Source: JAABVD01 sp965204545 (GTDB lineage Bacteria; Verrucomicrobiota; Verrucomicrobiia; Opitutales; UBA2995). From it: DNA of 64,000 nucleotides. Of the stretch, positions 49,729 through 57,473 are shown in pieces (positions within the stretch are counted from its first letter, which is position 1; each line of letters starts with the position of its first letter). A program made the translations under genes and the position numbers. The notes under the pieces were generated by a model that ran no database searches, had not been told where the DNA came from, and was given only the letters and a program-made list of their open reading frames with translations. Where the stretch lies: the NCBI GenBank assembly GCA_965204545.1, contig CBDBFA010000003.1, forward strand, positions 1,922,001 through 1,986,000. The letters are read 5' to 3'.

Positions 49729-51264
49729 TTATCTATAGTGTTTTCCGACGGTGACTCCGGGCCAGTCGTCGGTGCGAAAGGGGGTGACGGGGAGTCCATC
49801 GCGGCTGAAAAGGTTGCAGACGGGATTGTCGGCCCAGGCGTAACGGACCGCTACGGGATGGGAGATTTCGTCATTCCAGACCTCGACTTGGTTTTCGCCC
49901 AGTATTTTTGCTTTGGCCCAGGCGAATTGCCGGTCCTCCCCCGCGATGGCAAATCCTTGGGGTTCCCCGGTGTCGAAGGAATATAACCCTTGTCCCACGT
50001 GATCGAATGTGAGGGTAATTTTATTTCCTTCCCTTTCCATTGATCGGAAGGTGGGGCTCCGGTAGTGGATATCGAATCCGAAGTCGTTTGCCAGAGCCCA
50101 CCGGGCCAGGCGGTTGGCCACCATTTGTTTGTTGCGCGGGTGAATGTCGCGACCTTCTCCGATATCGATAATGACAGCTTGACCGACCTTTTCCAGTTTG
50201 TCCATGACCATGGTTTGGGCTTCGCGCAGTTCGGCCCAGTCACTTTCTCCCGGTTCAGCTTTTTCCTCTCGGAAATCGGCCAACTGGACGTAGTAAAAAG
50301 GGAAATCCCCCTGCTGCCAGAGGTCGCGCCAATGTTGGATCATGAGGGGGAACAGGTCGCGGTACTGATGGGCGCGGGAAGCGTTGGACTCTCCCTGGTA
50401 CCAGATGGAGCCGCGTATTCCGTATCCGATGGTGGGATGCAGAACCCCGTTGAAGATATTGGCCGGCCGTTGGTTGCCTGTCAGGGGATTCCGCGGATTG
50501 CGCGGTCTCGGGCCCTGGCGTCCGCCTTGGTTCCAAGCTTGGAGGGCTGCTTGGTACTTGGCTTGATCCGCTTTGGGGTCATAGGCGGTCTCGATTTCCT
50601 CCCATTTGGCCATGAGTTGGTCGAACCGGCCATCCGATTGCAATACATCGCGTCGGATCCAGGCCTCGGCGGCCGAACCTCCCCAGGCGTTATCGATGAG
50701 CCCGATGGGAACTTCCAGGGTTTGGTGCAATCGTCGGCCAAAAGAGTAACCCACGGCGGAAAATTCGGCGATAGATTCGGGAGTTACCTGTTGCCAATGC
50801 CCTTCAAAATCAGTTTGAGGTTGTTGGGTTCCAACTTGGGGAACTGAAATAATGCGTATATCGGGGAATTTGGCTGATTGGATTTCCAACTCAGCATCGT
50901 CTGATCGCACCACCGGCCAGGCCATATTTGACTGGCCGGAGCAAATCCAAACTTCTCCGACCAAGACGTCTGAAAAAGAGACCTCCGTCTTTCCCAGGAC
51001 GGTCAAGGTGTAAGGTCCCCCGGCGGGGATGGGGGCCAGCGCCACTCTCCATGCTCCCTCACTGTCCGCCTTCGTGTGGTGGTCCTGACCGGCTATGGTT
51101 ACGCGGATGCTTTCCCCGGGCTCGGCCCATCCCCATACCGGATTGGCAAGGTTTTGTTGCAGGACCATGTGGTCTCCAAAAATGGACGGGAGGGAAGGCG
51201 CGGCCACCAGGGAAGCGGGCCAGGCCAATAGGGCAAGGAGAGCGGAAAGAGAAAGGGTTTTCAT
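49729..51264 (-). CDS. sialate O-acetylesterase-like secreted esterase
   Basis: A 511-residue protein with a signal peptide (LSLSALLALLAWPASLVAAPSLP). The start SLPSIFGDHMVLQQN is diagnostic for the sialate O-acetylesterase family, and the nucleophile motif VWICSGQSNMAWPV (Ser in GQSN) and the later SIWYQGESNASRAHQY follow. The catalytic Asp/His region appears near DIGEGRDIHPRNKQMVANRL. The family removes acetyl groups from sugars, including sialic acids and other polysaccharides. It lies 20 bp from the TRAP dctM gene on the same strand, so it is likely co-transcribed with the transporter; the deacetylated product may be the transported substrate. Confidence 0.9.
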   Translation of the reverse strand: MKTLSLSALLALLAWPASLVAAPSLPSIFGDHMVLQQNLANPVWGWAEPGESIRVTIAGQDHHTKADSEGAWRVALAPIPAGGPYTLTVLGKTEVSFSDVLVGEVWICSGQSNMAWPVVRSDDAELEIQSAKFPDIRIISVPQVGTQQPQTDFEGHWQQVTPESIAEFSAVGYSFGRRLHQTLEVPIGLIDNAWGGSAAEAWIRRDVLQSDGRFDQLMAKWEEIETAYDPKADQAKYQAALQAWNQGGRQGPRPRNPRNPLTGNQRPANIFNGVLHPTIGYGIRGSIWYQGESNASRAHQYRDLFPLMIQHWRDLWQQGDFPFYYVQLADFREEKAEPGESDWAELREAQTMVMDKLEKVGQAVIIDIGEGRDIHPRNKQMVANRLARWALANDFGFDIHYRSPTFRSMEREGNKITLTFDHVGQGLYSFDTGEPQGFAIAGEDRQFAWAKAKILGENQVEVWNDEISHPVAVRYAWADNPVCNLFSRDGLPVTPFRTDDWPGVTVGKHYR

Positions 51265-51283
51265 ATGAATTTTCGGCGATCAA

Positions 51284-52585
51284 TTAAAGAAATTCGGGGG
51301 TTAGCCAACGCGGCAAAAACATAATCAGTTCGGGGAAAAGGATGACGAGAATTAAGAGTACCAGCATGGGCAGCAAGATTATTCCCACATCCCTGAGGGC
51401 CTGCACCACCTTGATTTTTCCCAGGGCGGCGGAAATGAGCAGACACAGCCCATAGGGTGGGGTGACCAAACCGAAGGCCAGGGAAATGACCCCGATGATA
51501 GCGAAGTGAATGGGATGCATGCCAACTTGATCGGCCAAGGGAAGTAGAATGGTCCCCAGGATGATAATGGCGGGGATGGCGTCGATAAACATGCCAATGA
51601 CCAGAAAGGAAAGGGCAATGAGACAACCGGTGAGGACCAAGCCGGTACCGAATCCGGACAAGGCATTCACCAGAGCCTGCGGCACGCGATAATAGGCCAG
51701 CAACCAACCGAAGGCCGAGGCCGTCCCAATGCAAAATAGCGAAATGGCGGCCAAACGGGCCGAGTCGTACAGGACCCTGGGAAATTCTTTGGCTCCGATC
51801 TTACGGTAGATCAGGCTCCCGAGGAGCGCTGAATAGATAACGGCGATGACGGAGGCTTCGGTGGGGGTAAAGAACCCTCCCACAATTCCGCCCACGATAA
51901 TCGCTGGTGTAACCAAGGCCAGGAATGCGTTGCCGAATGCGCTAAAAAATTCCTTCAATGATGCCCGTTGATAGATGGGATAATTGCGAATCTTGGCGTA
52001 AATCAGGACGGTGCTCATCATAAAAACCGCCATTAGGATACCCGGGATGACCCCGGCCAGGAAAAGGCCGCCGATGGAAACCGACATCAGCCCACCCCAA
52101 ACGATCATCAGGATGCTGGGGGGAATGATGACGCCCATTACGGAGGAGCAAGCTGTTATGGCGACGGAGAAACTGGAATCGTAACCCTGCTTTTTCATGG
52201 CGGGGATCATGAGAGATCCTATTCCGGCCGCATCCGCCGTCGAGGAACCGGAAATGCCGGCAAATAGCATGCTCACCACAACATTGATATGACCCAGCCC
52301 CCCCGGTAGATGACCCACCGAAGCCCGGGCCAGTTGGACCAGCCTTTCCGTTATGCCGGCCGCATTCATCAGATTGGCCGCAAGGAGAAAAAAAGGCACG
52401 GCCAGCAATATGAAGGCGTTGTAGGATTTCCACATTTCGGTGAGCAAGAGGATGGGGGTCAGGCGCTCATCGAGCATGAACACCGGAAGGCAGGCCAGCC
52501 CCAGGGCAAAGGACACGGGTAGGCGCAGCAGAATCAGGATTCCGAAGATGCCGAACAGGATGAGCGAGACCTCTCCCGCATTCAT
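51284..52585 (-). CDS. dctM: TRAP transporter large permease subunit
   Basis: The ATG at 52585 overlaps the dctQ stop (ATGA) and gives MNAGEVSLILFGIFGILILLRLPVSFALG, a normal DctM start; the longer frame is rejected. The 433-residue protein has about 12 membrane segments with the usual motifs: SYNAFILLAVPFFLLAANLMNAAGITERL, GGLGHINVVVSMLFAGISGSSTADAAGIGSLMIPAM, PPSILMIVWG, GGFFTPTEASVIAVIYS and FGLVTPPYGLCLLISAA. It forms the Na+-driven channel of the TRAP system with DctQ and is fed by DctP. TRAP substrates are mostly organic acids, including sugar acids and sialic acid. Confidence 0.95.
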   Translation of the reverse strand: MNAGEVSLILFGIFGILILLRLPVSFALGLACLPVFMLDERLTPILLLTEMWKSYNAFILLAVPFFLLAANLMNAAGITERLVQLARASVGHLPGGLGHINVVVSMLFAGISGSSTADAAGIGSLMIPAMKKQGYDSSFSVAITACSSVMGVIIPPSILMIVWGGLMSVSIGGLFLAGVIPGILMAVFMMSTVLIYAKIRNYPIYQRASLKEFFSAFGNAFLALVTPAIIVGGIVGGFFTPTEASVIAVIYSALLGSLIYRKIGAKEFPRVLYDSARLAAISLFCIGTASAFGWLLAYYRVPQALVNALSGFGTGLVLTGCLIALSFLVIGMFIDAIPAIIILGTILLPLADQVGMHPIHFAIIGVISLAFGLVTPPYGLCLLISAALGKIKVVQALRDVGIILLPMLVLLILVILFPELIMFLPRWLTPEFL

Positions 52586-53076
52586 TCCGGGACTTTCTGC
52601 TCGGGGGTATTCATCCACTGGATATCCCGGTGTATCTTTTCAGCCAGAAATAGCAACCAGGTCAAACCGGCCAATGGGAAGGACACGTAGATAGTGGCCA
52701 TATTGATCCCGCTCATTTCCGAGTTTTGGATAAACCCGAACCGGGCAAACTGGAAGCCATAGACGGCAAAGAAAAGCGCCAAGAAGCCCATTCCCAGGTG
52801 GACGACCAGGTTCCTGATGGCCTGACGCCGCTTGGACCTGGCTCCGGGAAGCAGGTCGACATCGAAATGCGCTCCATCCCTTACCGCGATCATGGCCCCG
52901 ATCATGATGATCCAGACAAAACAGAAGCGGGCCACTTCTTCGGTCCAGATATAGCGCGGTATGAGCCCGGTGTAGCGGGAGAGGATTTGCAGGGCAACGG
53001 GAAGGACGATGAGGCCCATCAACAGGGCCAGGGCTCGTTTCAGGAGACGATAGTAGACTTCCAGAAAGGATTTCAT
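52582..53076 (-). CDS. dctQ: TRAP transporter small permease subunit
   Basis: A 164-residue DctQ with four membrane segments. SRYTGLIPRYIWTEEVARFCFVWIIMIGAMIAVRDGAHFDVDLLP is the family core (W-x-E-E-x-A-R and R-x-G-x-H-F). It lies between dctP (28 bp upstream) and dctM (ATGA overlap downstream), the standard PQM order. It connects the binding protein to the large permease. Confidence 0.95.
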   Translation of the reverse strand: MKSFLEVYYRLLKRALALLMGLIVLPVALQILSRYTGLIPRYIWTEEVARFCFVWIIMIGAMIAVRDGAHFDVDLLPGARSKRRQAIRNLVVHLGMGFLALFFAVYGFQFARFGFIQNSEMSGINMATIYVSFPLAGLTWLLFLAEKIHRDIQWMNTPEQKVPE

Positions 53077-53104
53077 GGCCTTGCTCGGGGAGATGCGGGC
53101 GCTT

Positions 53105-54094
53105 TTACCGTACCTGGTTTATTCTCTGCAGGACCTCGGTTGCCCCAATTTCGGCAGCATAGGCCCGCTTCACCGGCTCGGCCCGTTTCAGCAAGGTTTC
53201 CCTTTCGGTAAAGACGTGAGTATTGAGCTTACCTTCCGCTTCCATGGCGGCCAATGTTTCGGCATCTTCCGAGGACTCCAGAGCCCGGCCGAAAGCGCCT
53301 GCTTCCCGGCCCGCCCGGAGGATAACCGACTGCAGGTCTTGGGGAAGGCGACGGAAGGTTTTGCCACTGAAGCACAGCGGGCGGATGGTGATGGCGTGTT
53401 GGGTAAGGGAAATCTCAGGCCCCACTTCATAGAATTTCATTTGCTTGATGCCGGCCGCTTCATTTTCGGCCGCATCGATCACTCCGGTCTGGATGGCATT
53501 GTAAATTTCGCTGTAGGAAATGACGGTTGGGGCAGCGGTGATAGCCTGGAAGATGCGCGTTTGGATGGGGGCGCCCATGATGCGAATACTCAGGCCCTTC
53601 AGTTCCTCCATGTTTGTTACGGGTTTGTTGACGATCAGGTTGCGGGTGCCGCCCCCGGCGTAGCCGATCAGCCGGACATCGGCCTTTTCCTCTATTTCCT
53701 CGACAATGGGTTGGAAGGCATCGCCTTCGAGCACCTCATTCCAGTGATCGAGATCGCGAAAGAGGAAGGGCACGTCCATGAGCGGGGCTGCTTTGGAAAA
53801 GGTGGACATGTGGGAAGGGGATACAATGGCGAAGTCGACCGATAATCCTTGGCTCATGTAGGCGAAATAATCCTTTTCCAGGCCCAGTTCGCTGTTGGGG
53901 TAGATCTCGAATTCGATGGGTTTGCCGTAGTAGGCTTTTACCAACTCCTCGAATTTCTTCAGGGTGCGGGAGAAAGCGTGATTTTCATCGAATTGCGAAG
54001 CGCCGCGAAGGGTTATGGTATCGTTTTTAACGCACCCCACAAACCCGGCGGACAAGGCAAGGGGAAGCCAAAGTATGGAGAAGAGGTGTTTCAT
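53105..54094 (-). CDS. dctP: TRAP transporter substrate-binding protein (DctP type), probable lipoprotein
   Basis: A 329-residue binding protein. The N-terminus MKHLFSILWLPLALSAGFVGC ends in a lipobox-like FVGC, so it is probably a lipid-anchored periplasmic protein. DctP motifs include LRGASQFDENHAFSRTLKKFEELV, NSELGLEKDYFAYMSQGLSVDFAIVSPSHM, LKGLSIRIMGAPIQTRIFQAI (with the conserved Arg that binds the carboxylate of the ligand), and ISYSEIYNAIQTGVIDAAENEAAG. The ligand is therefore a carboxylate, probably a sugar acid. It leads the minus-strand dctP-dctQ-dctM-esterase run; the sulfatase is divergent. Confidence 0.92.
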   Translation of the reverse strand: MKHLFSILWLPLALSAGFVGCVKNDTITLRGASQFDENHAFSRTLKKFEELVKAYYGKPIEFEIYPNSELGLEKDYFAYMSQGLSVDFAIVSPSHMSTFSKAAPLMDVPFLFRDLDHWNEVLEGDAFQPIVEEIEEKADVRLIGYAGGGTRNLIVNKPVTNMEELKGLSIRIMGAPIQTRIFQAITAAPTVISYSEIYNAIQTGVIDAAENEAAGIKQMKFYEVGPEISLTQHAITIRPLCFSGKTFRRLPQDLQSVILRAGREAGAFGRALESSEDAETLAAMEAEGKLNTHVFTERETLLKRAEPVKRAYAAEIGATEVLQRINQVR

Positions 54095-54214
54095 AAGACA
54101 GGGGTTGAATGAAGGCTATGGAGGCCTGTTAGACAATAAAGAAAGCCATTGGACCGGGTTGGCTTGAAAATTGCGTTGCTTCCCGGTCCTGGAGGAGCGG
54201 ACAATTCCCCCGTC

Positions 54215-55651
54215 ATGGCCCTCCGCATCCTCTTATCGTTTTGCTTCTGGATGACTTTTGGTGCCGCCGGGGCCACCCCTCCCAATATCGTCTACATCAT
54301 GGCCGATGAACTGGCCTATTTCGAGTTGGGTCACATAGGCAATCCCTACATCAAAACGCCCCACATCGACCGCATGGCCCGTGAAGGGCTGCGTTTTACC
54401 AATGCATTGGCCGCCTCGCCCGTTTGTGCTCCCTTGCGCTGCAGCCTGATGACCGGAAAACACTCCGGCCATGCCTCGGTGCGCAAAAATGATGGCGGAA
54501 CTCCCCTGAGGGCTGATGAGAAAACCGTTGCCTCCCTGTTGCAGGAGCGGGGCTATGCCACAGGGGGATTCGGCAAATGGGGGGCCGGGGGCAGAGATTC
54601 CACCGGGGTTCCGGAGAAACACGGCTTCGACGTCTTTGTCGGGTATTACGATCAGGTCCATGCCCACAGTTTTTATCCCCCCTACCTCATTCGCAATAGC
54701 GAGGAGGTGCCCCTGGAGGGAAACACCGGTGGCCGGAGTGGGCCGTCCTACTCCCATTACCACATCATGGAGGAAGGGTTGGAGTTCATCCGTGAAAACA
54801 GGGATGGCCCGTTTTTCGCCTATTTTCCCATCACTCCACCCCATGGGATGTTCGATATTCCGGCTGACGATGCCGCTTGGCTGCGTTACCGGGGCGAAAG
54901 TTGGGTGCAAGATCCTGCCATCGATCAGGACATAAAAAATTACGCGGCCATGGTGACGATGGTGGATAACGACCTCGGCGCCATTCTGGCCCTGCTCAGG
55001 GAACTCGGTTTGGAGGATGATACCATCGTCTTCTTTACCGGGGACAACGGGGGGCAGGACCGTTTTAAAAGCGAGGAGAATCCGCGCGGATTTTTTGGGC
55101 CCAATGTAAACCCGCATACAGGAATGGCATTTCGCGGGGGCAAGGGAAATCTCTACGAAGGGGGTCTCAAAATCCCCTTTCTGGTTCGTTGGCCCGGCAA
55201 GTTAAAGGCCGGTTTAGTGAGCGATTTCGTCTTTTTCCAGGTGGATATCCTGGCCACTCTGGCCGAACTCGCCGGAGCGGAAATCCCGACCGATACGGAT
55301 GGAAGTTCCATCCTGCCCGAAATTCTTGGGGATTCGGACCGAAAGCACAGCCAGGAAATGTTCTATTGGGAATTCAGAGGACAGAGGGCAGTGCGCTATG
55401 GGGATTGGAAGGCCATCCAACCGGGAGAAGACAAAACCTGGGAACTGTACGATTTGTCCGTCGATATCGAGGAATCCACCTCATTGGCCGCAGCCCATCC
55501 GGAGACATTGGCCAAAATGAAGGCGTTTGCCGAAGCTTCCCACCAACCGGAACGGCCCGGAACCTTTCTCGACCCTTTGCGCAAAAGGCACGAGCGGGAT
55601 CGCTGGGCCAAGTGGGGAACTTCCAGAAGCACGCCAAGGCGCGCGAATTAG
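54215..55651 (+). CDS. formylglycine-dependent sulfatase with an atypical metal site
   Basis: The ATG at 54215 gives a signal peptide (LRILLSFCFWMTFGAAGA). The 478-residue protein has the sulfatase core: NIVYIMADELAYFELG where DD is usual (so Asp31-Glu32), formylglycine signature CAPLR at 71-75, MTGKHSGHASVRKNDGG, FGKWGAGGRDSTG and FFTGDNGGQDRF. Substitution of the second metal Asp by Glu may still bind calcium. Its stop codon (TAG at 55649-55651) lies inside an AATTAGG repeat, and the last residues RRAN are repeat-derived. It probably desulfates a glycan related to the TRAP/esterase pathway on the divergent strand. Confidence 0.9.
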   Translation: MALRILLSFCFWMTFGAAGATPPNIVYIMADELAYFELGHIGNPYIKTPHIDRMAREGLRFTNALAASPVCAPLRCSLMTGKHSGHASVRKNDGGTPLRADEKTVASLLQERGYATGGFGKWGAGGRDSTGVPEKHGFDVFVGYYDQVHAHSFYPPYLIRNSEEVPLEGNTGGRSGPSYSHYHIMEEGLEFIRENRDGPFFAYFPITPPHGMFDIPADDAAWLRYRGESWVQDPAIDQDIKNYAAMVTMVDNDLGAILALLRELGLEDDTIVFFTGDNGGQDRFKSEENPRGFFGPNVNPHTGMAFRGGKGNLYEGGLKIPFLVRWPGKLKAGLVSDFVFFQVDILATLAELAGAEIPTDTDGSSILPEILGDSDRKHSQEMFYWEFRGQRAVRYGDWKAIQPGEDKTWELYDLSVDIEESTSLAAAHPETLAKMKAFAEASHQPERPGTFLDPLRKRHERDRWAKWGTSRSTPRRAN

Positions 55652-55678
55652 GAATTAGGAATTAGGAATTAGGAATTG
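55639..55678 (+). repeat. GGCGCGCGAATTAGG repeat ending the sulfatase
   Basis: GGCGCGCGAATTAGGAATTA followed by further AATTAGG units; it supplies the sulfatase stop codon. The 55652-56187 gap continues with CTCGCAGAGCACGCAAGAAC, GGAAGAAGGATGAAGGAAG, TCGTGATCATTATCGTGATC and GGCGCCAATTAGAAG repeats, and holds no gene. Confidence 0.85.
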
Positions 55679-56187
55679 GGGGATCACGATCAGGATTAAA
55701 ACCCAGCAACCATGAATTACTTCTCGCAGAGCACGCAAGAACGCCAAGTAGGGGAAATAACCAAAGAGGTCGCAGAGAGCACAGTGAGGGGAGAAAAGGA
55801 AGAAGGATGAAGGAAGAAGGTGCTGAAATTACTCGTGATCATTATCGTGATCTTGTTCGTGATCGAATTAAGAAAAGCCTCTCGCAAAGATCGCTTAGAA
55901 CGCCAAGAGGCGCCAATTAGAAGTTGGAAGAAGATTAACCACGGATAAAAGGCGCCCCGGGCGCCTTCTACGCCAACGGCGTTGAACTCCAAAGCCCAGT
56001 GTCGCGCAGCGCACGCTGGGTAGGAATAGGAAAAAAATTACGAACCCCAACGGGGTTCCACAAAAATGGTGATCGTGATGGGGATATTCCTGAAGGCAAA
56101 TTCATAGGAAAAAGTCCGTCCATGATGGGAACGAATTAACGGGGCAAGCATCCAATGGGAGGGCATCCCTGAGAAATTGACAACCGG
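55679..56187. other. repeat-filled intergenic region
   Basis: About 510 bp made of the repeat families seen elsewhere: CTTCTCGCAGAGCACGCAAG, GGAAGAAGGATGAAGGAAGAAGG, CGTGATC-type units (about 55831-55863), CTCTCGCAAAGATCGCTTAG, and GGGCGCCTTCTACGCCAACGGC. The last 150 bp are unique. No gene is recognised. Confidence 0.6.
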
Positions 56188-57069
56188 TTATTGTTGTTCT
56201 TCTTCCGCTTCCGTCTCTCTGCCCAGAACTTCGATCTCTCCGATGTCCACGCGGGAATCGTCGGTCACGCGCTTACTGTTGATTCCCTGGAGGTTTTTCC
56301 CGAAGAAATCGGCCGCAACGAAGTTCATGTCCTGAAATGCCTGTTCAAAGGATTGTCCGATAGTCCGAATGCTGTAGCGGGTGGACCAGTGCAACTTGAG
56401 CTCACCCTCTTTGAAAAGCGGATAATCGTAGGCCATCAGGATGATGAAATAGCGTTCTTCATCGAGCATGGTTTGCAGATCGTAGGCATCCTGGGGAGAA
56501 GTCCGGTTGCTGAAGGCTTCTTCCAAGCCGAGTAATTGTGCCTTGAAAAAGGAGGATCGCTCATTCTCTCCGGCCATGGCCGCGGCGGTATTGAGGTTGA
56601 AGTTGAAATTGTTGATGGCATCGATAGCGGAAAATTCCAGGGCCGTCCCTCCCCCTCCTGCGCCGGCTATCTCCTCCGTGTAACCCAGATCCTCCAAGGA
56701 ATCGATTGCAAACATCTCTTCATAGGATGGCTCGTAATCCGTTGCCCCGTAGTGGATGACGATGAGCAAATCTCCCTCCTTGGGATCGCGGTGGTGGTAG
56801 AAATTCTGTTTCTGCAGGTGCACAGCCAGGTTTTGGACGATGTCGTCCAAAGTGACTTTTTCCATGCTCGGATCCTTGACATTACCCGGGAAATAGCGGC
56901 CCAGGATCAATTGATAGGTCTGGATTTTCTTTTTTTCATCCAACGCGCGAGCCTTGGTGAACTCCTCGGAGGCGACGGCCTTGATGAGAATCCGATTGGC
57001 GGCGTGGAGTCCGTCGGCCAGAAGGGTTAAAAGGGCCAGGGGAGCCAGGAATCGCAGGAAATCTTTCAT
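56188..57069 (-). CDS. secreted protein of unknown function
   Basis: A 293-residue protein with a signal peptide (FLAPLALLTLLADGLHA). The mature part is mixed alpha/beta, with KIQTYQLILGRYFPGNVKDPSMEKVTLDDIVQNLAVHLQKQNF, GDLLIVIHYGATDYEP, ERYFIILMAYDYPLFKEGELKLHWSTRYSIRTIGQSFEQAFQDMN and a C-terminal Glu/Gln-rich tail. I do not recognise a named family and see no catalytic motif. The RYFIILMAYDYP..LHWSTRYSIR pattern looks like a conserved domain of periplasmic or lipoprotein-type verrucomicrobial proteins. The gene stands alone on the minus strand, divergent from the thiamine operon. Confidence 0.8.
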   Translation of the reverse strand: MKDFLRFLAPLALLTLLADGLHAANRILIKAVASEEFTKARALDEKKKIQTYQLILGRYFPGNVKDPSMEKVTLDDIVQNLAVHLQKQNFYHHRDPKEGDLLIVIHYGATDYEPSYEEMFAIDSLEDLGYTEEIAGAGGGGTALEFSAIDAINNFNFNLNTAAAMAGENERSSFFKAQLLGLEEAFSNRTSPQDAYDLQTMLDEERYFIILMAYDYPLFKEGELKLHWSTRYSIRTIGQSFEQAFQDMNFVAADFFGKNLQGINSKRVTDDSRVDIGEIEVLGRETEAEEEQQ

Positions 57070-57307
57070 TTTAACGGCAATATGGGCTTTTTACCAAATG
57101 GGGTGCTGCCAGGGATAACGTTGCAAAGACTAAATTGGTTGCAGTCCAGGAAAGGTCAAGTGGGGATAGTGTTCCGTTATTCCAGGGTGAGATCTGAACG
57201 CAATCGACCCCGGGAAATCCTTCCCGCCGCCCGCCTCATCAAGGCGGAAATCTATTTTGTTTTTGATTGCGCTGCCCTGGGTTTAGGACAAGTTTTGGGT
57301 AAATAGC

Positions 57308-57402
57308 ATGTGGGAGAGCTTCCGGCGAGAAGCTGAGAATCGGATACGTTCCGTCCGAAAATCCTTCGAACCTGACGCGTTTAACACCGCCGTAGGAAAT
57401 TC
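57308..57402 (+). promoter_or_regulatory. TPP riboswitch (thi-box)
   Basis: The leader contains AAGCTGAGA (57330-57338) and ATCCTTCGAACCTGACGCG (57361-57379), then TTTAACACCGCCGTAGGAA (57380-57398). These match the conserved TPP aptamer blocks CUGAGA and ACCCUUCGAACCUGA...CGUAGGGAA. The aptamer senses thiamine pyrophosphate and lowers expression of the thi operon. A GGCTT/AAGCC hairpin (57417-57436) lies between the aptamer and the thiC ATG at 57474 and may be part of the expression platform. Confidence 0.93.
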
Positions 57403-57473
57403 CTTGCAGCATGAATGGCTTCGTGAAGGGAAAGCCCGAGGGAGGTCTTGAGGGCGTCGCCACCCCTAATCGA

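Noticed and set aside
49729..54094. Sialic acid catabolic operon
   Set aside because: Only the O-acetylesterase and a generic TRAP system are present; no NanA, NanE, NanK or sialidase is seen, so the substrate is left open.
54233..55117. 294-codon antisense frame in the sulfatase gene
   Set aside because: It mirrors a well-supported sulfatase on the other strand; translation shows no recognisable domain.
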